Shown: positions 1 through 11,486 of the stretch, one piece after another
Position numbering within the stretch: position 1 is the first letter of the stretch
Layout: every line of letters begins with the position of its first letter
From: Pannonibacter carbonis
GTDB taxonomy: Bacteria; Pseudomonadota; Alphaproteobacteria; Rhizobiales; Stappiaceae
Reading direction: 5' to 3'
NCBI RefSeq assembly: GCF_003012935.1
Contig: NZ_PUDR01000003.1
Location: 62,001 to 126,000, forward strand
Length of the DNA stretch: 64,000 nt
The notes under the pieces: generated by a model
Seen by the model: the letters and a program-made list of their open reading frames with translations, nothing else
Databases searched by the model: none
What the model was told of the DNA's origin: nothing
Translations under genes and position numbers: made by a program

Positions 1-249
1 GTTGGCAGCCCCAGTCCAGTTTTCTGCCCCGATTGTGCCGCAAAAGGCGAGGCCTGATGGTTTTGCATCTTCGCTTGACCGCTGCCCTGAAACCGGTCAA
101 AGGTTTTGCCCATGAACACGGCCAACCGGACCCTCATTCCGATCACCATTATCTGCAGCTAGCGCAATCGCTGGCTGTGGCCGTTCCCTTCTTGCGTCAT
201 TTTTCCAAGAGACGGACGTCCCGGCCAGCAGGCCAGGAGATGTTTTGTC

Positions 250-1740
250 ATGACCCATGCGAAGCCGGACGCACCCATCCTGCGTCTGACCAACACGCTG
301 ACCCGGTCGAAGGAGGAGTTCTCCCCCATCGATGCCGCGAACGTGCGCATGTATGTCTGCGGCCCGACCGTCTATGACTTCGCCCATATCGGCAACGCGC
401 GCCCCGTCATCGTCTTCGACGTGCTCTACCGGCTGCTGCGCCATGTCTATGGCGCGGATCACGTCACCTATGTCCGCAACATCACGGACGTGGACGACAA
501 GATCAACGCAAGAGCCCTGCGCGATCATCCGGGCCTGCCGCTCAACGACGCCATCGCGCTGGTGACGAAGACCACCGCCGACCAGTTCCACAAGGATGTC
601 GCCACCCTCGGCAACCTGCCGCCCACCCATGAGCCCCGCGCGACCCAGCACATCGCCGGCATGGTCTCGATGATCGAGACCCTGATCGCCCGTGGTCACG
701 CCTATGTGGCGGCAACGGAGGAGGGCGGCGAGGTGCTGTTCGACACCGGCTCCATGCCGACCTACGGCCAGCTCTCCAAGCGCAATCTCGACGACCAGCT
801 CGCCGGCGCCCGCATCGCGGTCGATGCGCACAAGAAGAACCCGGGCGACTTCGTGCTCTGGAAACTGTCGTCGCCGGAAGAGCCCGGCTGGGACAGCCCC
901 TGGGGCCGTGGCCGCCCTGGCTGGCATATCGAATGCTCGGCGATGAGCAAGGCGCATCTTGGCGAGGTCTTCGACATCCACGGCGGCGGGCTCGATCTCA
1001 TCTTCCCGCACCACGAAAACGAAATCGCCCAATCCTGCTGCGCCCATGGCACGCCGGTGATGTCGAACTACTGGATGCACAACGGCTTCGTGCAGGTCGA
1101 AGGCCGCAAGATGTCGAAGTCCGACGGCAACTTCTTCACCATCCACGACCTGCTGCATACGGACGTCTTCGGCGGCCGCAAGTGGCCCGGCGAAGTGCTG
1201 CGCCTTGCCATGCTGATGACAAACTACCGCGAGCCGATCGACTTCTCCGTCCGCAAGCTGGAGGAGGCGGAGAACATCCTGACCCGCTGGTACCGCATGC
1301 TTGATCAGGCTGGCGACGTGGCGCCGTCCACCGTCAGCGATGATCTGATTGTGGCCCTGGCGGATGATCTCGACACCGGGGCTGCGATCAAGGTTTTGCA
1401 GGGTCTGTTCTCGTCCTCCCGCCTCGGCGACCTGGTGCTTGGTGAAAGTACATTGGGCTGGGACTTCTACCAGCCGGAATCCGCCGCCGTTGCCCTGGCC
1501 TCGGCCCGGTTCCTCGGCCTCATGCAGCAGAAGCCGGAAGCCTGGCTGCGTGGCGGCGATCAGTCGGAGCAGCAGGCCATCGAGGTTCTCGTCGCAGAGC
1601 GTCTCGCCTTCCTTGAGGCGAAAGACTTCGACGAGGCCGACCGCCTGCGCGGTGAGCTCATCGCCATGGGCGTCCTGCTCAAGGACGGCAAGGACCCCGC
1701 CACCGGCCAGCGCACCACCACCTGGGAGGTCAAGCGCTGA
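250..1740 (+). CDS. cysS: Cysteinyl-tRNA synthetase
   Basis: Charges tRNA-Cys with cysteine in the cytoplasm (class I aminoacyl-tRNA synthetase). The HIGH-type motif HIGN is at residues 46-49 and the KMSKS loop at 287-291. Candidate zinc ligands are Cys37 in YVCGPT and the later ECSAMS and PHHENE segments. At 496 residues it is somewhat longer than the roughly 460-residue enterobacterial enzyme, but the domain order is complete. The ATG follows an AGGAG-like stretch (CAGGAG at 235-240). It stands alone, followed by a palindromic repeat. Identity is secure. Confidence 0.97.
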   Translation: MTHAKPDAPILRLTNTLTRSKEEFSPIDAANVRMYVCGPTVYDFAHIGNARPVIVFDVLYRLLRHVYGADHVTYVRNITDVDDKINARALRDHPGLPLNDAIALVTKTTADQFHKDVATLGNLPPTHEPRATQHIAGMVSMIETLIARGHAYVAATEEGGEVLFDTGSMPTYGQLSKRNLDDQLAGARIAVDAHKKNPGDFVLWKLSSPEEPGWDSPWGRGRPGWHIECSAMSKAHLGEVFDIHGGGLDLIFPHHENEIAQSCCAHGTPVMSNYWMHNGFVQVEGRKMSKSDGNFFTIHDLLHTDVFGGRKWPGEVLRLAMLMTNYREPIDFSVRKLEEAENILTRWYRMLDQAGDVAPSTVSDDLIVALADDLDTGAAIKVLQGLFSSSRLGDLVLGESTLGWDFYQPESAAVALASARFLGLMQQKPEAWLRGGDQSEQQAIEVLVAERLAFLEAKDFDEADRLRGELIAMGVLLKDGKDPATGQRTTTWEVKR

Positions 1741-1751
1741 TGTTCGGGGTT

Positions 1752-1893
1752 CCCCCCAACCCCTCCCCGCGAGGGGGAGGGGAGCTGAAGCGCCTGCGCT
1801 TGGGACTTCAGCCAGGCGGCCCGAGGACTTCAGCCAGGGGGTAAGGCCTCTCCGCCCCCCTCCCCCTCGTGGGGAGGGGTGAGGGGTGGGGGG
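1752..1893. repeat. Palindromic G/C-rich element, family A, copy 1
   Basis: Two inverted arms of about 45 bp face each other across a spacer of about 55 bp. The left arm is a C-run followed by CCCTCCCC, GAGGGGGAGGGG and then AGCTGAAGCGCC. The right arm is CTCTCCGCCCCCC, then CTCCCCCTCGTGGGGAGGGG, then a G-run. Each arm also holds its own small hairpin. Similar pairs occur at 6300-6472, 8905-9069, 24945-25145 and 25230-25400. No transposase is present, so this is a non-autonomous palindromic element or bidirectional terminator-like repeat. Confidence 0.75.
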
Positions 1894-1975
1894 CTGGCGC
1901 TAGCACTTGCAATTGAACCATGCGGAGATGTCTGCGGGCACGCGGTGTTGAAACAGATCGAGGGGAGGAGACAGC

Positions 1976-2467
1976 ATGACGGAAGAACGATCCGGCGGAT
2001 GCCAGTGCGGGGCGGTGCGGTTCAGGGTGAGGGGCAAGCTCGGGCATGCCTCGATCTGCCATTGCCGCATGTGCCAGAAGGCCTTTGGCGGCTTCTATGC
2101 ACCGCTCGTCTCCGTGCGCGAGGCGGACAGCGTGGACTGGACGCGGGGCGAGCCGGCCCGGTTCCAGAGCTCCAACGTGGTTGCGCGCGGCTTCTGTTCG
2201 GCCTGCGGCACCCCGCTGACCTACGAGGCCCCGGACGGCATGGCGCTCTCGATTGCTGCCTTCGACAAGCCGGACGATATCGTGCCCGTCATAGCCTATG
2301 GCGTGGAGGGCAAGCTGCCTTACACCGATCGCATGGCGGAAATCGCCGAGCGCAGGACCGAAGAGGACGCCGCCGCCGTGGCCTTCCTTGCCTCGGTGGT
2401 CTCCTACCAGCATCCCGACCACGACACGACCGACTGGCCGCCGCACGCCCCCTCCACAAAGGACTGA
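1976..2467 (+). CDS. GFA/CENP-V domain zinc protein
   Basis: A 163-residue protein of the glutathione-dependent formaldehyde-activating (GFA/CENP-V) fold. Cys pairs that bind structural zinc are visible: CQC at residues 9-11, CHCRMC at 28-33 and CSACGTP in the middle. Family members range from S-hydroxymethylglutathione synthase to uncharacterised proteins, and no glutathione or formaldehyde genes lie nearby, so the substrate is unknown. An AGGGGAGGAGA stretch lies just before the ATG. It ends 3 bp before the next gene, so the two are probably co-transcribed. Confidence 0.85.
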   Translation: MTEERSGGCQCGAVRFRVRGKLGHASICHCRMCQKAFGGFYAPLVSVREADSVDWTRGEPARFQSSNVVARGFCSACGTPLTYEAPDGMALSIAAFDKPDDIVPVIAYGVEGKLPYTDRMAEIAERRTEEDAAAVAFLASVVSYQHPDHDTTDWPPHAPSTKD

Positions 2468-3433
<966 letters not shown>

Positions 3434-3463
3434 CCTTCAATAACAAGCATCCGGTATCCAGCC

Positions 3464-5062
3464 ATGACCCGCGAGAAACTCTATCTGTTCGACACCACCC
3501 TGCGCGACGGGGCCCAGACCAGCGGCATTGACTTCTCGGTGGTGGAAAAGATTGCGATTGCCGAGCTTCTCGAGCGGTTGGGCGTCGACTATGTCGAGGG
3601 CGGCTATCCGGGTGCCAACCCCACCGACACCGAGTTCTTTTCGCAAAAGCGCACGACGAAGGCCCGCTTCACCGCCTTCGGCATGACCAAGCGGGCAGGG
3701 CGGTCGGTGTCAAACGATCCCGGCCTGCAGCTGCTGCTGGAGGCGAAGGCCGATGCCAACTGCTTTGTCGCCAAGTCCTGGGATTACCATGTCGAGGTGG
3801 CTCTGGGATGCACCAATGAGGAAAACCTCGACAGCATCCGCGACACGGTTCAGGCGGCTGTCGCGGCCGGCCGCGAGGCGCTGATCGACTGCGAGCATTT
3901 CTTCGACGGCTTCAAGGCCAACCCGGACTATGCACTGGCCTGCGCCCGCACCGCCTATGAGGCCGGCGCGCGCTGGGTCGTCCTGTGCGACACCAACGGC
4001 GGCACGCTGCCGGGCGAGGTCAGGGAAATCGTCGCCCGCGTGCGCGAGGTCGTGCCGGGCACGCATCTGGGCATCCACGCCCATGACGACACCGGCCAGG
4101 CGGTGGCCAACTCGCTCGCCGCCGTCGAGGCCGGCGTGCGCCAGATCCAGGGCACGCTGAACGGCATCGGCGAGCGCTGCGGCAACGCCAATCTGGTGTC
4201 GCTGATCCCGACGCTGATGCTGAAGGCGCCCTATACGGATCTGGTCGAGCTGTCCCTGACGCCGGCGCATCTGCGCGATCTCACGGCCATCTCCCGCGCC
4301 TTCGACGAGATGCTGAACCGCGCGCCGAACCGCCATGCGCCTTACGTCGGCGAAAGCGCGTTCGCCACCAAGGCCGGCATCCACGCCTCCGCCTTGCTGA
4401 AGGACCCCAAGACCTACGAGCATGTCGAACCGGAACTTGTCGGCAACAAGCGAAAGGTCCTTGTCTCCGACCAGGCCGGCAAGAGCAACCTGCTCGGCGA
4501 GCTCGCCCGTCTCGGCGTTGACGTCGACAAGGCCGATCCCAAGCTCGACGCGCTGCTGGTCGAGGTGAAGGAGCGCGAGGCCAAGGGCTATGCCTATGAA
4601 GCCGCCGATGCCTCCTTCGAGCTGCTGGCCCGCCGCATGCTGGGCAAGGTGCCGCGCTTCTTTGACGTAAAGTCCTTCCGCGTCATGGTCGAGCGCCGCT
4701 TCAACGCCATCGGCGAGCTGGTCACCATGTCGGAGGCCGTGGTGAAGGTGGATGTGGACGGAGAGACCCGCATGTCCGTCTGCGAGGGCAACGGCCCCGT
4801 CAACGCCCTCGACGGCGCGTTGCGCAAGGATCTCGGCAAATACCAGTCCGCCATCGAGGGGCTGGAGCTGGTGGACTACAAGGTGCGTATCCTCGACGGC
4901 GGCACGGGCGCGGTCACCCGCGTGCTGATCGAAAGCCACGATCTTGCAACCCACCGCCGTTGGTTTACCATTGGCGTCTCGTCCAACATCGTCGACGCCT
5001 CCTTCCAGGCGCTCGTCGATTCCATCACTTACGCCCTGCTGAAGGCCGAGGAAGCCCGCTGA
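3464..5062 (+). CDS. cimA: (R)-citramalate synthase
   Basis: Condenses pyruvate with acetyl-CoA to citramalate, which gives a threonine-independent route to isoleucine. The N-terminal HMGL-like TIM barrel starts with LFDTTLRDGAQT (residues 6-17) and carries the metal-binding HAHDDTGQAVANS segment. The C-terminal part matches the LeuA/CimA regulatory dimerisation domain. At 532 residues it fits CimA rather than homocitrate synthase (about 380). The ATG is 30 bp after pip. Confidence 0.93.
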   Translation: MTREKLYLFDTTLRDGAQTSGIDFSVVEKIAIAELLERLGVDYVEGGYPGANPTDTEFFSQKRTTKARFTAFGMTKRAGRSVSNDPGLQLLLEAKADANCFVAKSWDYHVEVALGCTNEENLDSIRDTVQAAVAAGREALIDCEHFFDGFKANPDYALACARTAYEAGARWVVLCDTNGGTLPGEVREIVARVREVVPGTHLGIHAHDDTGQAVANSLAAVEAGVRQIQGTLNGIGERCGNANLVSLIPTLMLKAPYTDLVELSLTPAHLRDLTAISRAFDEMLNRAPNRHAPYVGESAFATKAGIHASALLKDPKTYEHVEPELVGNKRKVLVSDQAGKSNLLGELARLGVDVDKADPKLDALLVEVKEREAKGYAYEAADASFELLARRMLGKVPRFFDVKSFRVMVERRFNAIGELVTMSEAVVKVDVDGETRMSVCEGNGPVNALDGALRKDLGKYQSAIEGLELVDYKVRILDGGTGAVTRVLIESHDLATHRRWFTIGVSSNIVDASFQALVDSITYALLKAEEAR

Positions 5063-5107
5063 CGCGGACGTTCTGGCCCTTGGCTTGCCAAGGTCCTGTC
5101 CCTCGGG

Positions 5108-6073
5108 ATGGGGCCGACGGCGGGCATGGCAACAGGTCATCGGTTCATGGCATCCGCAAACGGCGCTTCAGGCACTCCCGGCGCTTCTGACGAGACGCGT
5201 CTCGGCGTCATCCTCGCCCTTGCCGCCTATGGCATGTGGGGCGTGCTACCGGCCTATTTCAAGCTGCTCGACGGCGTCGCGCCGGATGTCGTCGTGGCCC
5301 ACCGAATCCTGTGGTCGACGGTCTTCGTCGGCGGCTATCTTGCCCTGCAGGGCCGCATCCCGGAGATCATCGGCATCCTGAAGACGCCGCGGCTTGTCGG
5401 CCTGCTGTTTGCCTCGGCGGTGCTGATTGCCGCCAACTGGCTGATCTTCGTCTGGGCCATCGGCCAGGCCAAGGTGCTGGATGTGAGCCTTGGCTACTTC
5501 ATCAATCCACTGGTGTCGATCCTGCTCGGTCTCGTCATCCTGCGTGAGAAACTCACGCCGGTTCAGGCGCTCGCCGTTGGCATCGCCACCCTTGCTGTGA
5601 TCCTGAAAACGGTGTTCTCCGGCGGTCTGCCCTGGGTGGCGATCTCGCTGGCGGTCAGCTTTGCCTTCTATGGCTATATCCGCAAGATCACGCCCGTCGG
5701 CGCTGCGGCCGGTCTCTTCATCGAGATCATCCTCCTGATGCCCTTTGCGCTCGGCTATGTGGTGTTCTTTGCACCCGAAAGCCTGTCGCCAGCCTATTTC
5801 ACCGGCACGGGCCAGATGCTGGCGCTGGCCGGCACCGGCATCATCACCGCCGTGCCGCTGATCCTGTTCTCTGGCGCCGCCCGGCGCCTGTCGATGGTGC
5901 TCATCGGCCTTATCCAGTACATCGCCCCGTCCCTGCATTTCCTGCAGGCCGTGTACATCTGGGGCGAGCCCTTGCAGATGGCGCAGCTCGGCACCTTCTC
6001 GATGATCTGGCTCGCCCTCGCCCTCGTCAGCCTCGATTCCCTGCGCCGCTGGCGGCAATCCCGCGCCGGGTAG
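5108..6073 (+). CDS. rarD: RarD-type EamA/DMT superfamily permease
   Basis: An inner-membrane protein with about ten hydrophobic segments and two EamA-like halves. The opening GVILALAAYGMWGVLPAYFK and later LGYFINPLVSILLGLVILRE are typical of the RarD/chloramphenicol-sensitive subfamily. The transported substrate is unknown. In-frame ATGs occur at 5108, 5126 and 5147. The last removes a polar leader and may be the true start, since none has a strong ribosome-binding site. It lies 45 bp downstream of cimA. Confidence 0.87.
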   Translation: MGPTAGMATGHRFMASANGASGTPGASDETRLGVILALAAYGMWGVLPAYFKLLDGVAPDVVVAHRILWSTVFVGGYLALQGRIPEIIGILKTPRLVGLLFASAVLIAANWLIFVWAIGQAKVLDVSLGYFINPLVSILLGLVILREKLTPVQALAVGIATLAVILKTVFSGGLPWVAISLAVSFAFYGYIRKITPVGAAAGLFIEIILLMPFALGYVVFFAPESLSPAYFTGTGQMLALAGTGIITAVPLILFSGAARRLSMVLIGLIQYIAPSLHFLQAVYIWGEPLQMAQLGTFSMIWLALALVSLDSLRRWRQSRAG

Positions 6074-6103
6074 GGGAGGGCTTAAGCGACGGCAGGCCGC
6101 AGC

Positions 6104-6257
6104 ACCCCTCTCCCCCCTTGAGGGGGAGATGCCCCCGCAGGGGGCAGAGGGGGGTATTCTGCCTCTCCAGACAGATTAGAGCCGGATTGTGTTGCAACGC
6201 CGCTACCCCCCTCTGTCTGCTGGCGCAGACATCTCCCCCTCAAGGGTGGAGAGGGGC
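6104..6257. repeat. Palindromic G/C-rich element, family B
   Basis: Left arm: CACCCCTCTCCCCC, TTGAGGGGGAGATGCCCCC, then a purine run ending GGGGGGTA. The right arm is its imperfect reverse complement: TACCCCCCTCTGTCTGC, CATCTCCCCCTCAAGGG, GGAGAGGGG. Arms of about 53 bp flank a spacer of about 50 bp. The sequence differs from family A (no CCACGAGG/CCACCAGG core), so I treat it as a second family. Confidence 0.65.
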
Positions 6258-6299
6258 AACAACTGCTGCGCTTCAACCCATGGTGGGGAGAGCAGTAGC

Positions 6300-6472
6300 C
6301 GCTCCGCCCCCCTCCCCCTCGTGGGGAGGGGTGAGGGGTGGGGGGGCACGGCAGCCAGTCATCTCCCAATGCGTCTGAAGCACGCGTGGCCAGAAACGCG
6401 AGATCTGGATTTTAGTCCGCTCCCCCCACCCCCAAACCCCTCCCCACGAGGGGGAGGGGAGCGGAGAGGCCC
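6300..6472. repeat. Palindromic G/C-rich element, family A, copy 2 (arms everted)
   Basis: Two family A arms, but in the opposite arrangement to the other copies. The CTCCGCCCCCCTCCCCC end is outermost on the left and GGGGAGGGGAGCGGAGAG outermost on the right, with the poly-G and poly-C ends facing inwards across about 73 bp. This may be two solo arms or the boundary between two elements. Confidence 0.6.
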
Positions 6473-6519
6473 CATGTTCCGTCTTGAAACAATTGCCTCC
6501 TTGGCAAACCCTCGCAATG

Positions 6520-6535
6520 ATCGTATTTATACGAT
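6520..6535. promoter_or_regulatory. Probable ArsR operator
   Basis: ATCGTAT-TT-ATACGAT is a perfect 7-bp inverted repeat with a 2-bp centre, ending 21 bp before the arsR ATG. ArsR/SmtB repressors bind A/T-rich inverted repeats over their own promoters. The position and perfect symmetry make this the likely autoregulatory site for the arsR-atm1 pair. Function is inferred. Confidence 0.65.
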
Positions 6536-6556
6536 GAATTCAACACGGCCCTCGAC

Positions 6557-6922
6557 ATGTCCGACCCTGAAAACACCGCCGGCTGCTGCCGCGCGAAGGA
6601 TCCTGAGGTCCAGCGCCTCGCGGACCTGTTCCGGGCGCTGAGCCATCCGGCGCGTCTCGGCATCCTGGAGGAGCTGGCGCGGCGGCCCGACGCCTGCTGC
6701 GGCGACATCGTCGACTGCCTGCCGCTGGCCCAGTCCACCGTCTCGCAGCATCTCCAGATGCTGAAGGAGACCGGGTTGATCACCTGCGAGGTGCGCGGCC
6801 GCACCTGCCGCTACAGCCTCGACCTTGCGGCCGTGGCCGGCGATCTTGCGGCCGCTGCCGCCCTTCTTGCCCGCCTTGCGTCTCTCGCTGGCGCATCCGC
6901 ACCTGCCTCCGAAAAAGACTGA
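6557..6922 (+). CDS. ArsR/SmtB-family metal-responsive repressor
   Basis: A 121-residue winged-helix regulator. The recognition helix region is around residues 56-72 (LAQSTVSQHLQMLKETG). Cysteines are plentiful: Cys10-Cys11, Cys47-Cys48, Cys54, Cys77 and Cys84. The 47/48/54 set sits where ArsR-type sensors bind As(III), Sb(III) or soft metals, so a thiophilic metal or metalloid is the likely inducer. It is 33 bp upstream of an Atm1-type exporter, with a perfect palindrome just upstream. Which metal it senses cannot be read from the sequence. Confidence 0.88.
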   Translation: MSDPENTAGCCRAKDPEVQRLADLFRALSHPARLGILEELARRPDACCGDIVDCLPLAQSTVSQHLQMLKETGLITCEVRGRTCRYSLDLAAVAGDLAAAAALLARLASLAGASAPASEKD

Positions 6923-6955
6923 ACCGACCGGCCAAGCCGGCACCAGAGACCAATC

Positions 6956-8857
<1,902 letters not shown>

Positions 8858-8904
8858 GGGCAGGCGCTGTACAATCTCGCCGTTTTCAACTCGTCCGGCG
8901 TAAT

Positions 8905-9069
8905 ACCCCCCACCCCTTACCCCTCCCCACCAGGGGGAGGGGAGCTGCAGCGCCGTTCCCTTTTCGTAAGCGCCTTGATCACTGAAGCGTCTGTTCCAGA
9001 ACCCCAGAACCCCACAGCTCAACCTCTCCGCCCCCCTCCCCCTGGTGGGGAGGTGTTGGGGGTGGGGGG
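8905..9069. repeat. Palindromic G/C-rich element, family A, copy 3
   Basis: Left arm 8905-8954 (C-run, CCCTTACCCCTCC, GGGGGAGGGG, AGCTGCAGCGCC) and right arm 9022-9069 (CTCTCCGCCCCCC, CTCCCCCTGGTGGGGAGG, G-run) face each other across a unique spacer of about 65 bp. It lies just past the atm1 stop and may act as its transcription terminator. Confidence 0.72.
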
Positions 9070-9080
9070 ACGCCACGAAC

Positions 9081-9410
9081 TCAGGCGTTACTTGCAGGGC
9101 ATCCCACCGCACCACCCTCCATCTGATCCATCCGTGCTGTCAGCCGGGTGAGGTCGGTGATCAGGTGTTCCAGGCCGTCCGCCGTCCAGCCGGCCAGCAG
9201 CCGGTCGAACGCCGGGGCGAAGCTGCGCTGGACGTCGCCGACACGGGCGAAGCCGGCGGCGGTGAGGCGGGCCGGGCGGTTGCGGCCGTCGCGGGCATCG
9301 CGCAGGATCTCGACAAGCCCGAGGCTTGCAAACTTCTGCAGAATCTTGGTCACGGCCGGCTGGGTCAGTTCCACCGCCGCTGCCACCAAGTTCGCTCTGC
9401 TCACGGCCGC
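9081..9410 (-). pseudogene. MarR-family regulator remnant (N-terminus missing)
   Basis: About 107 residues read as the C-terminal two thirds of a MarR-type regulator. The recognition helix VELTQPAVTKILQKFASLG, a wing with RDARDGRNRPARLT and a C-terminal dimerisation helix are present, ending with a TGA at 9081. The expected first 35-45 residues are absent, and upstream codons turn into unrelated low-complexity sequence. A GTG at 9404 could start a shortened product but has no clear ribosome-binding site. A family A repeat abuts the 3' end. I call it a decayed gene. Confidence 0.6.
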
Positions 9411-9549
9411 GATGGCTGCCTTCGTCCTGTCGCTGCTGGCCGGCTGTGCGGGTCGGCTCCAGGTCTGGCTCGGCCGGTCGCGGGCATGAGCAGGCGAAGC
9501 CCTCCCGCTTGGGGAGAGGCGCCCGGCATCTGTTGGGGCTGGAGCGGTT

Positions 9550-10653
9550 TCACCCCGCCTTGCGATGCCCGGCTTCGCTCTGCGCATAGGCGCTGCCGAA
9601 GCGGTTGGCGAGGAAGCGGTCCAGCGGGATTTCCTCCTGCCGGATGAAGCCGGATGACGGCAGCGAGCCATCGGCCAGCATGTCGAGCACGGCGCAGATG
9701 CCGCTGGCGGTGGTGATCTGGATGGCGCTGAGCAGCTTGCCGGCGACCACGCCGCTGTAGATCTTGTTGGCGTAGGTTTCCTGCACCAGCCGGCCATTCT
9801 GGCGGCCGCTGACGGTGACAAACACGATTACCACGTCTTGCGTCGTCGTCGGCAGGGCATTCTCCAGGATGTCCTTCAGCACCTCGCGGCGATGCCGGAG
9901 GCCAAGGTCATTCAGCAGCGCCTTCATGATCGCCGCATGGCCGGGATAGCGGATGGTCTTGTAGTTGAGCGTCCGCACCTTGCCCTTCAGCGTCTCGCAC
10001 AGGGTGCCGAGACCACCGGAGGTGTTGAAGGCCTCATAGGCGACGCCGTCGAGGGCGAATTCCTCGCGTTCTTCCAACGCCGGCACCTCGATCAGGTTGC
10101 CTTCGACGATGGCCTCGCAGGGTTCGATGTATTCGTTGATGACCCCGTCCGTGCTCCAGGTCAGGTTGTAGTTGAGCGCGTTGGAGGGATACTGGGGCAG
10201 GGCACCCACCCGCATCCGCACCGCTTCGAGACTGTCGAAATGGCGGGCCAGATCATGCGCCACGATGGAGATGAAGCCGGGTGCGAGCCCGCACTGCGGA
10301 ATGAAAGCGGTCGAGGCCGTCGCCGCGATCTCCTTCACCTGCCGCGTGGACTCCACATCCTCGGTCAGGTCCATGTAATGCACGCCCGCCGCCGCCGCCG
10401 CCTTGGCGATGCTGACGGTCAGGTGGAACGGCGCTGCCGACAGCACCGCGAACTTGCCCCGCAGGACCTCGGTCAGACCCGCTCCATCGGCGATGTCGAG
10501 CGCGACGGTGGCCACCGCCTTGTGCGGCTCAATCCCGGCCAGATCCGCCGGCGTCCGGTCAATCACCGTGACATGATAGTCGCCCGTCGCAGCCAGGATG
10601 CGGGTGATGGTGGAGCCGATCTTGCCGGCCCCGATGACGGCTACATGCTTCAT
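9550..10653 (-). CDS. Saccharopine dehydrogenase-fold enzyme, probable L-lysine 6-dehydrogenase
   Basis: A 367-residue NAD(P)-dependent dehydrogenase. The Rossmann motif GAGKIGSTI is at residues 7-15 and the C-terminal Sacchrp_dh-like domain contains FNTSGGLGTL and YKTIRYPGHA. The order and spacing of these motifs resemble L-lysine 6-dehydrogenase (lysine to 2-aminoadipate 6-semialdehyde) more than saccharopine reductases. ATG at 10653; AGGGGA lies just upstream. Divergent from an Lrp-type regulator, which fits amino-acid-induced catabolism. The substrate is inferred from family resemblance. Confidence 0.78.
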   Translation of the reverse strand: MKHVAVIGAGKIGSTITRILAATGDYHVTVIDRTPADLAGIEPHKAVATVALDIADGAGLTEVLRGKFAVLSAAPFHLTVSIAKAAAAAGVHYMDLTEDVESTRQVKEIAATASTAFIPQCGLAPGFISIVAHDLARHFDSLEAVRMRVGALPQYPSNALNYNLTWSTDGVINEYIEPCEAIVEGNLIEVPALEEREEFALDGVAYEAFNTSGGLGTLCETLKGKVRTLNYKTIRYPGHAAIMKALLNDLGLRHRREVLKDILENALPTTTQDVVIVFVTVSGRQNGRLVQETYANKIYSGVVAGKLLSAIQITTASGICAVLDMLADGSLPSSGFIRQEEIPLDRFLANRFGSAYAQSEAGHRKAG

Positions 10654-10794
10654 GCTGTCCCCTCCAGGATCATTTCCTGTCAGGATGTGCGAAACGCTAG
10701 TCGATTCACAGCGTTGAAACGGGCATAATGACGCTCGGTTTCGGGCAATATGACGAAGCGGATGGGCATTGTGACGACAAGGGGCAAAGTCGAC

Positions 10795-11235
10795 ATGACC
10801 ACGGTGACGATCACCGACGCGGACCGCGCGCTTCTCGACCTCCTTGGCCAGAATGCCCGCATGCCCACGGCGACGCTGGCGCGGCGGCTCGGTCTGTCGC
10901 GCACCACGGTGCAGGCGCGGCTGGAGCGGCTGGAGCGGGAAGGGGTCATCACCGGCTATGGCGTGCGCCTGTCGGACGAGTACCGCGGTGGCTTCGTCAA
11001 GGCGCATGTGCTGATCACGCTGGCGCCAAAGTCCCTGCCGCGCGTGACGGCGGAGCTGAACGGCATTCCCGAGGTGCGCACGCTGCATTCGGTCAGCGGC
11101 ACCTATGACCTCATTGCCATCGTCTCCGCCGCCTCCATCGCCGAGCTCGACCACCTGATCGACCGCATCGGCGAGCTGGAGGGGGTGGAGCGGACGCTGT
11201 CGTCCATCATCCTCTCGACACGCATCCAGCGCTGA
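10795..11235 (+). CDS. Lrp/AsnC-family transcriptional regulator
   Basis: A 146-residue regulator. The N-terminal winged helix contains LARRLGLSRTTVQARLERLEREGVI and the C-terminal RAM ligand-binding domain contains VRTLHSVSGTYDLIAIV. I chose the ATG at 10795, which gives a standard Lrp N-terminus and follows AAGGGGC; in-frame starts at 10750 and 10771 (GTG) are possible. Transcribed away from the lysine dehydrogenase-like gene, so it probably activates that gene in response to lysine or a related amino acid. Confidence 0.88.
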   Translation: MTTVTITDADRALLDLLGQNARMPTATLARRLGLSRTTVQARLERLEREGVITGYGVRLSDEYRGGFVKAHVLITLAPKSLPRVTAELNGIPEVRTLHSVSGTYDLIAIVSAASIAELDHLIDRIGELEGVERTLSSIILSTRIQR

Positions 11236-11380
11236 GCGGCAGGGCGCTGGACACTGAGAATATCTGCAGCTGGGGCCTGTGAAAGCGCAGCAGGTTCCGC
11301 AAACCCTGCCAGGCAGCGCGAATGGCCAGGGCGCGTTCCTCGCGGGCGCGGCGTTCATAGTGGTCGCCTGTGTGCATCAT
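11207..11380 (-). CDS. Possible small protein, 57 residues
   Basis: An ATG-ATG pair at 11380 and 11377 follows a good ribosome-binding site (CGGAG, 8-9 bp upstream). It opens a basic, amphipathic N-terminus (HYERRAREERALAIRAAWQGLRNLLRF) reminiscent of short DUF1127-like or related alphaproteobacterial proteins. The last 15 residues are unremarkable and the end overlaps lrp by 29 bp on the opposite strand. Divergent from the LysR gene. No homologue can be named; real translation is uncertain. Confidence 0.35.
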   Translation of the reverse strand: MMHTGDHYERRAREERALAIRAAWQGLRNLLRFHRPQLQIFSVSSALPLSAGCVSRG

Positions 11381-11486
11381 GTCGGTTGCTCCGCATCAGT
11401 TCTGTTTCGATGCGACGACATTCGCATATCCGGGAAAATCTGATAATCTGGCTCGCATCGTAAGAACTCTTCGAAAGTTTCGGACA

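Larger units (their letters stand above)
6074..6519. other. Non-coding stretch with two palindromic repeat pairs
   Basis: No convincing gene lies between rarD and arsR. The interval holds a family B element (6104-6257), two family A arms (6300-6346 and 6420-6472) and an A/T-richer promoter segment that leads into the arsR operator. Open frames here come from low-complexity C/G runs and lack protein-like composition. Confidence 0.7.

Noticed and set aside
1-249. Possible gene end before cysS
   Set aside because: No frame with plausible composition or a known motif; I see only a ribosome-binding-like site for cysS.
97-1158. Long open frame opposite cysS
   Set aside because: It is antisense to a secure gene in GC-rich DNA where opposite frames stay open by composition; its product is His/Arg/Gly-rich with no domain.
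5078-5093. CCTTGGC-TT-GCCAAGG hairpin after cimA as a terminator
   Set aside because: Only a 2-nt loop and no U-run, and rarD follows within 15 bp; could be incidental.
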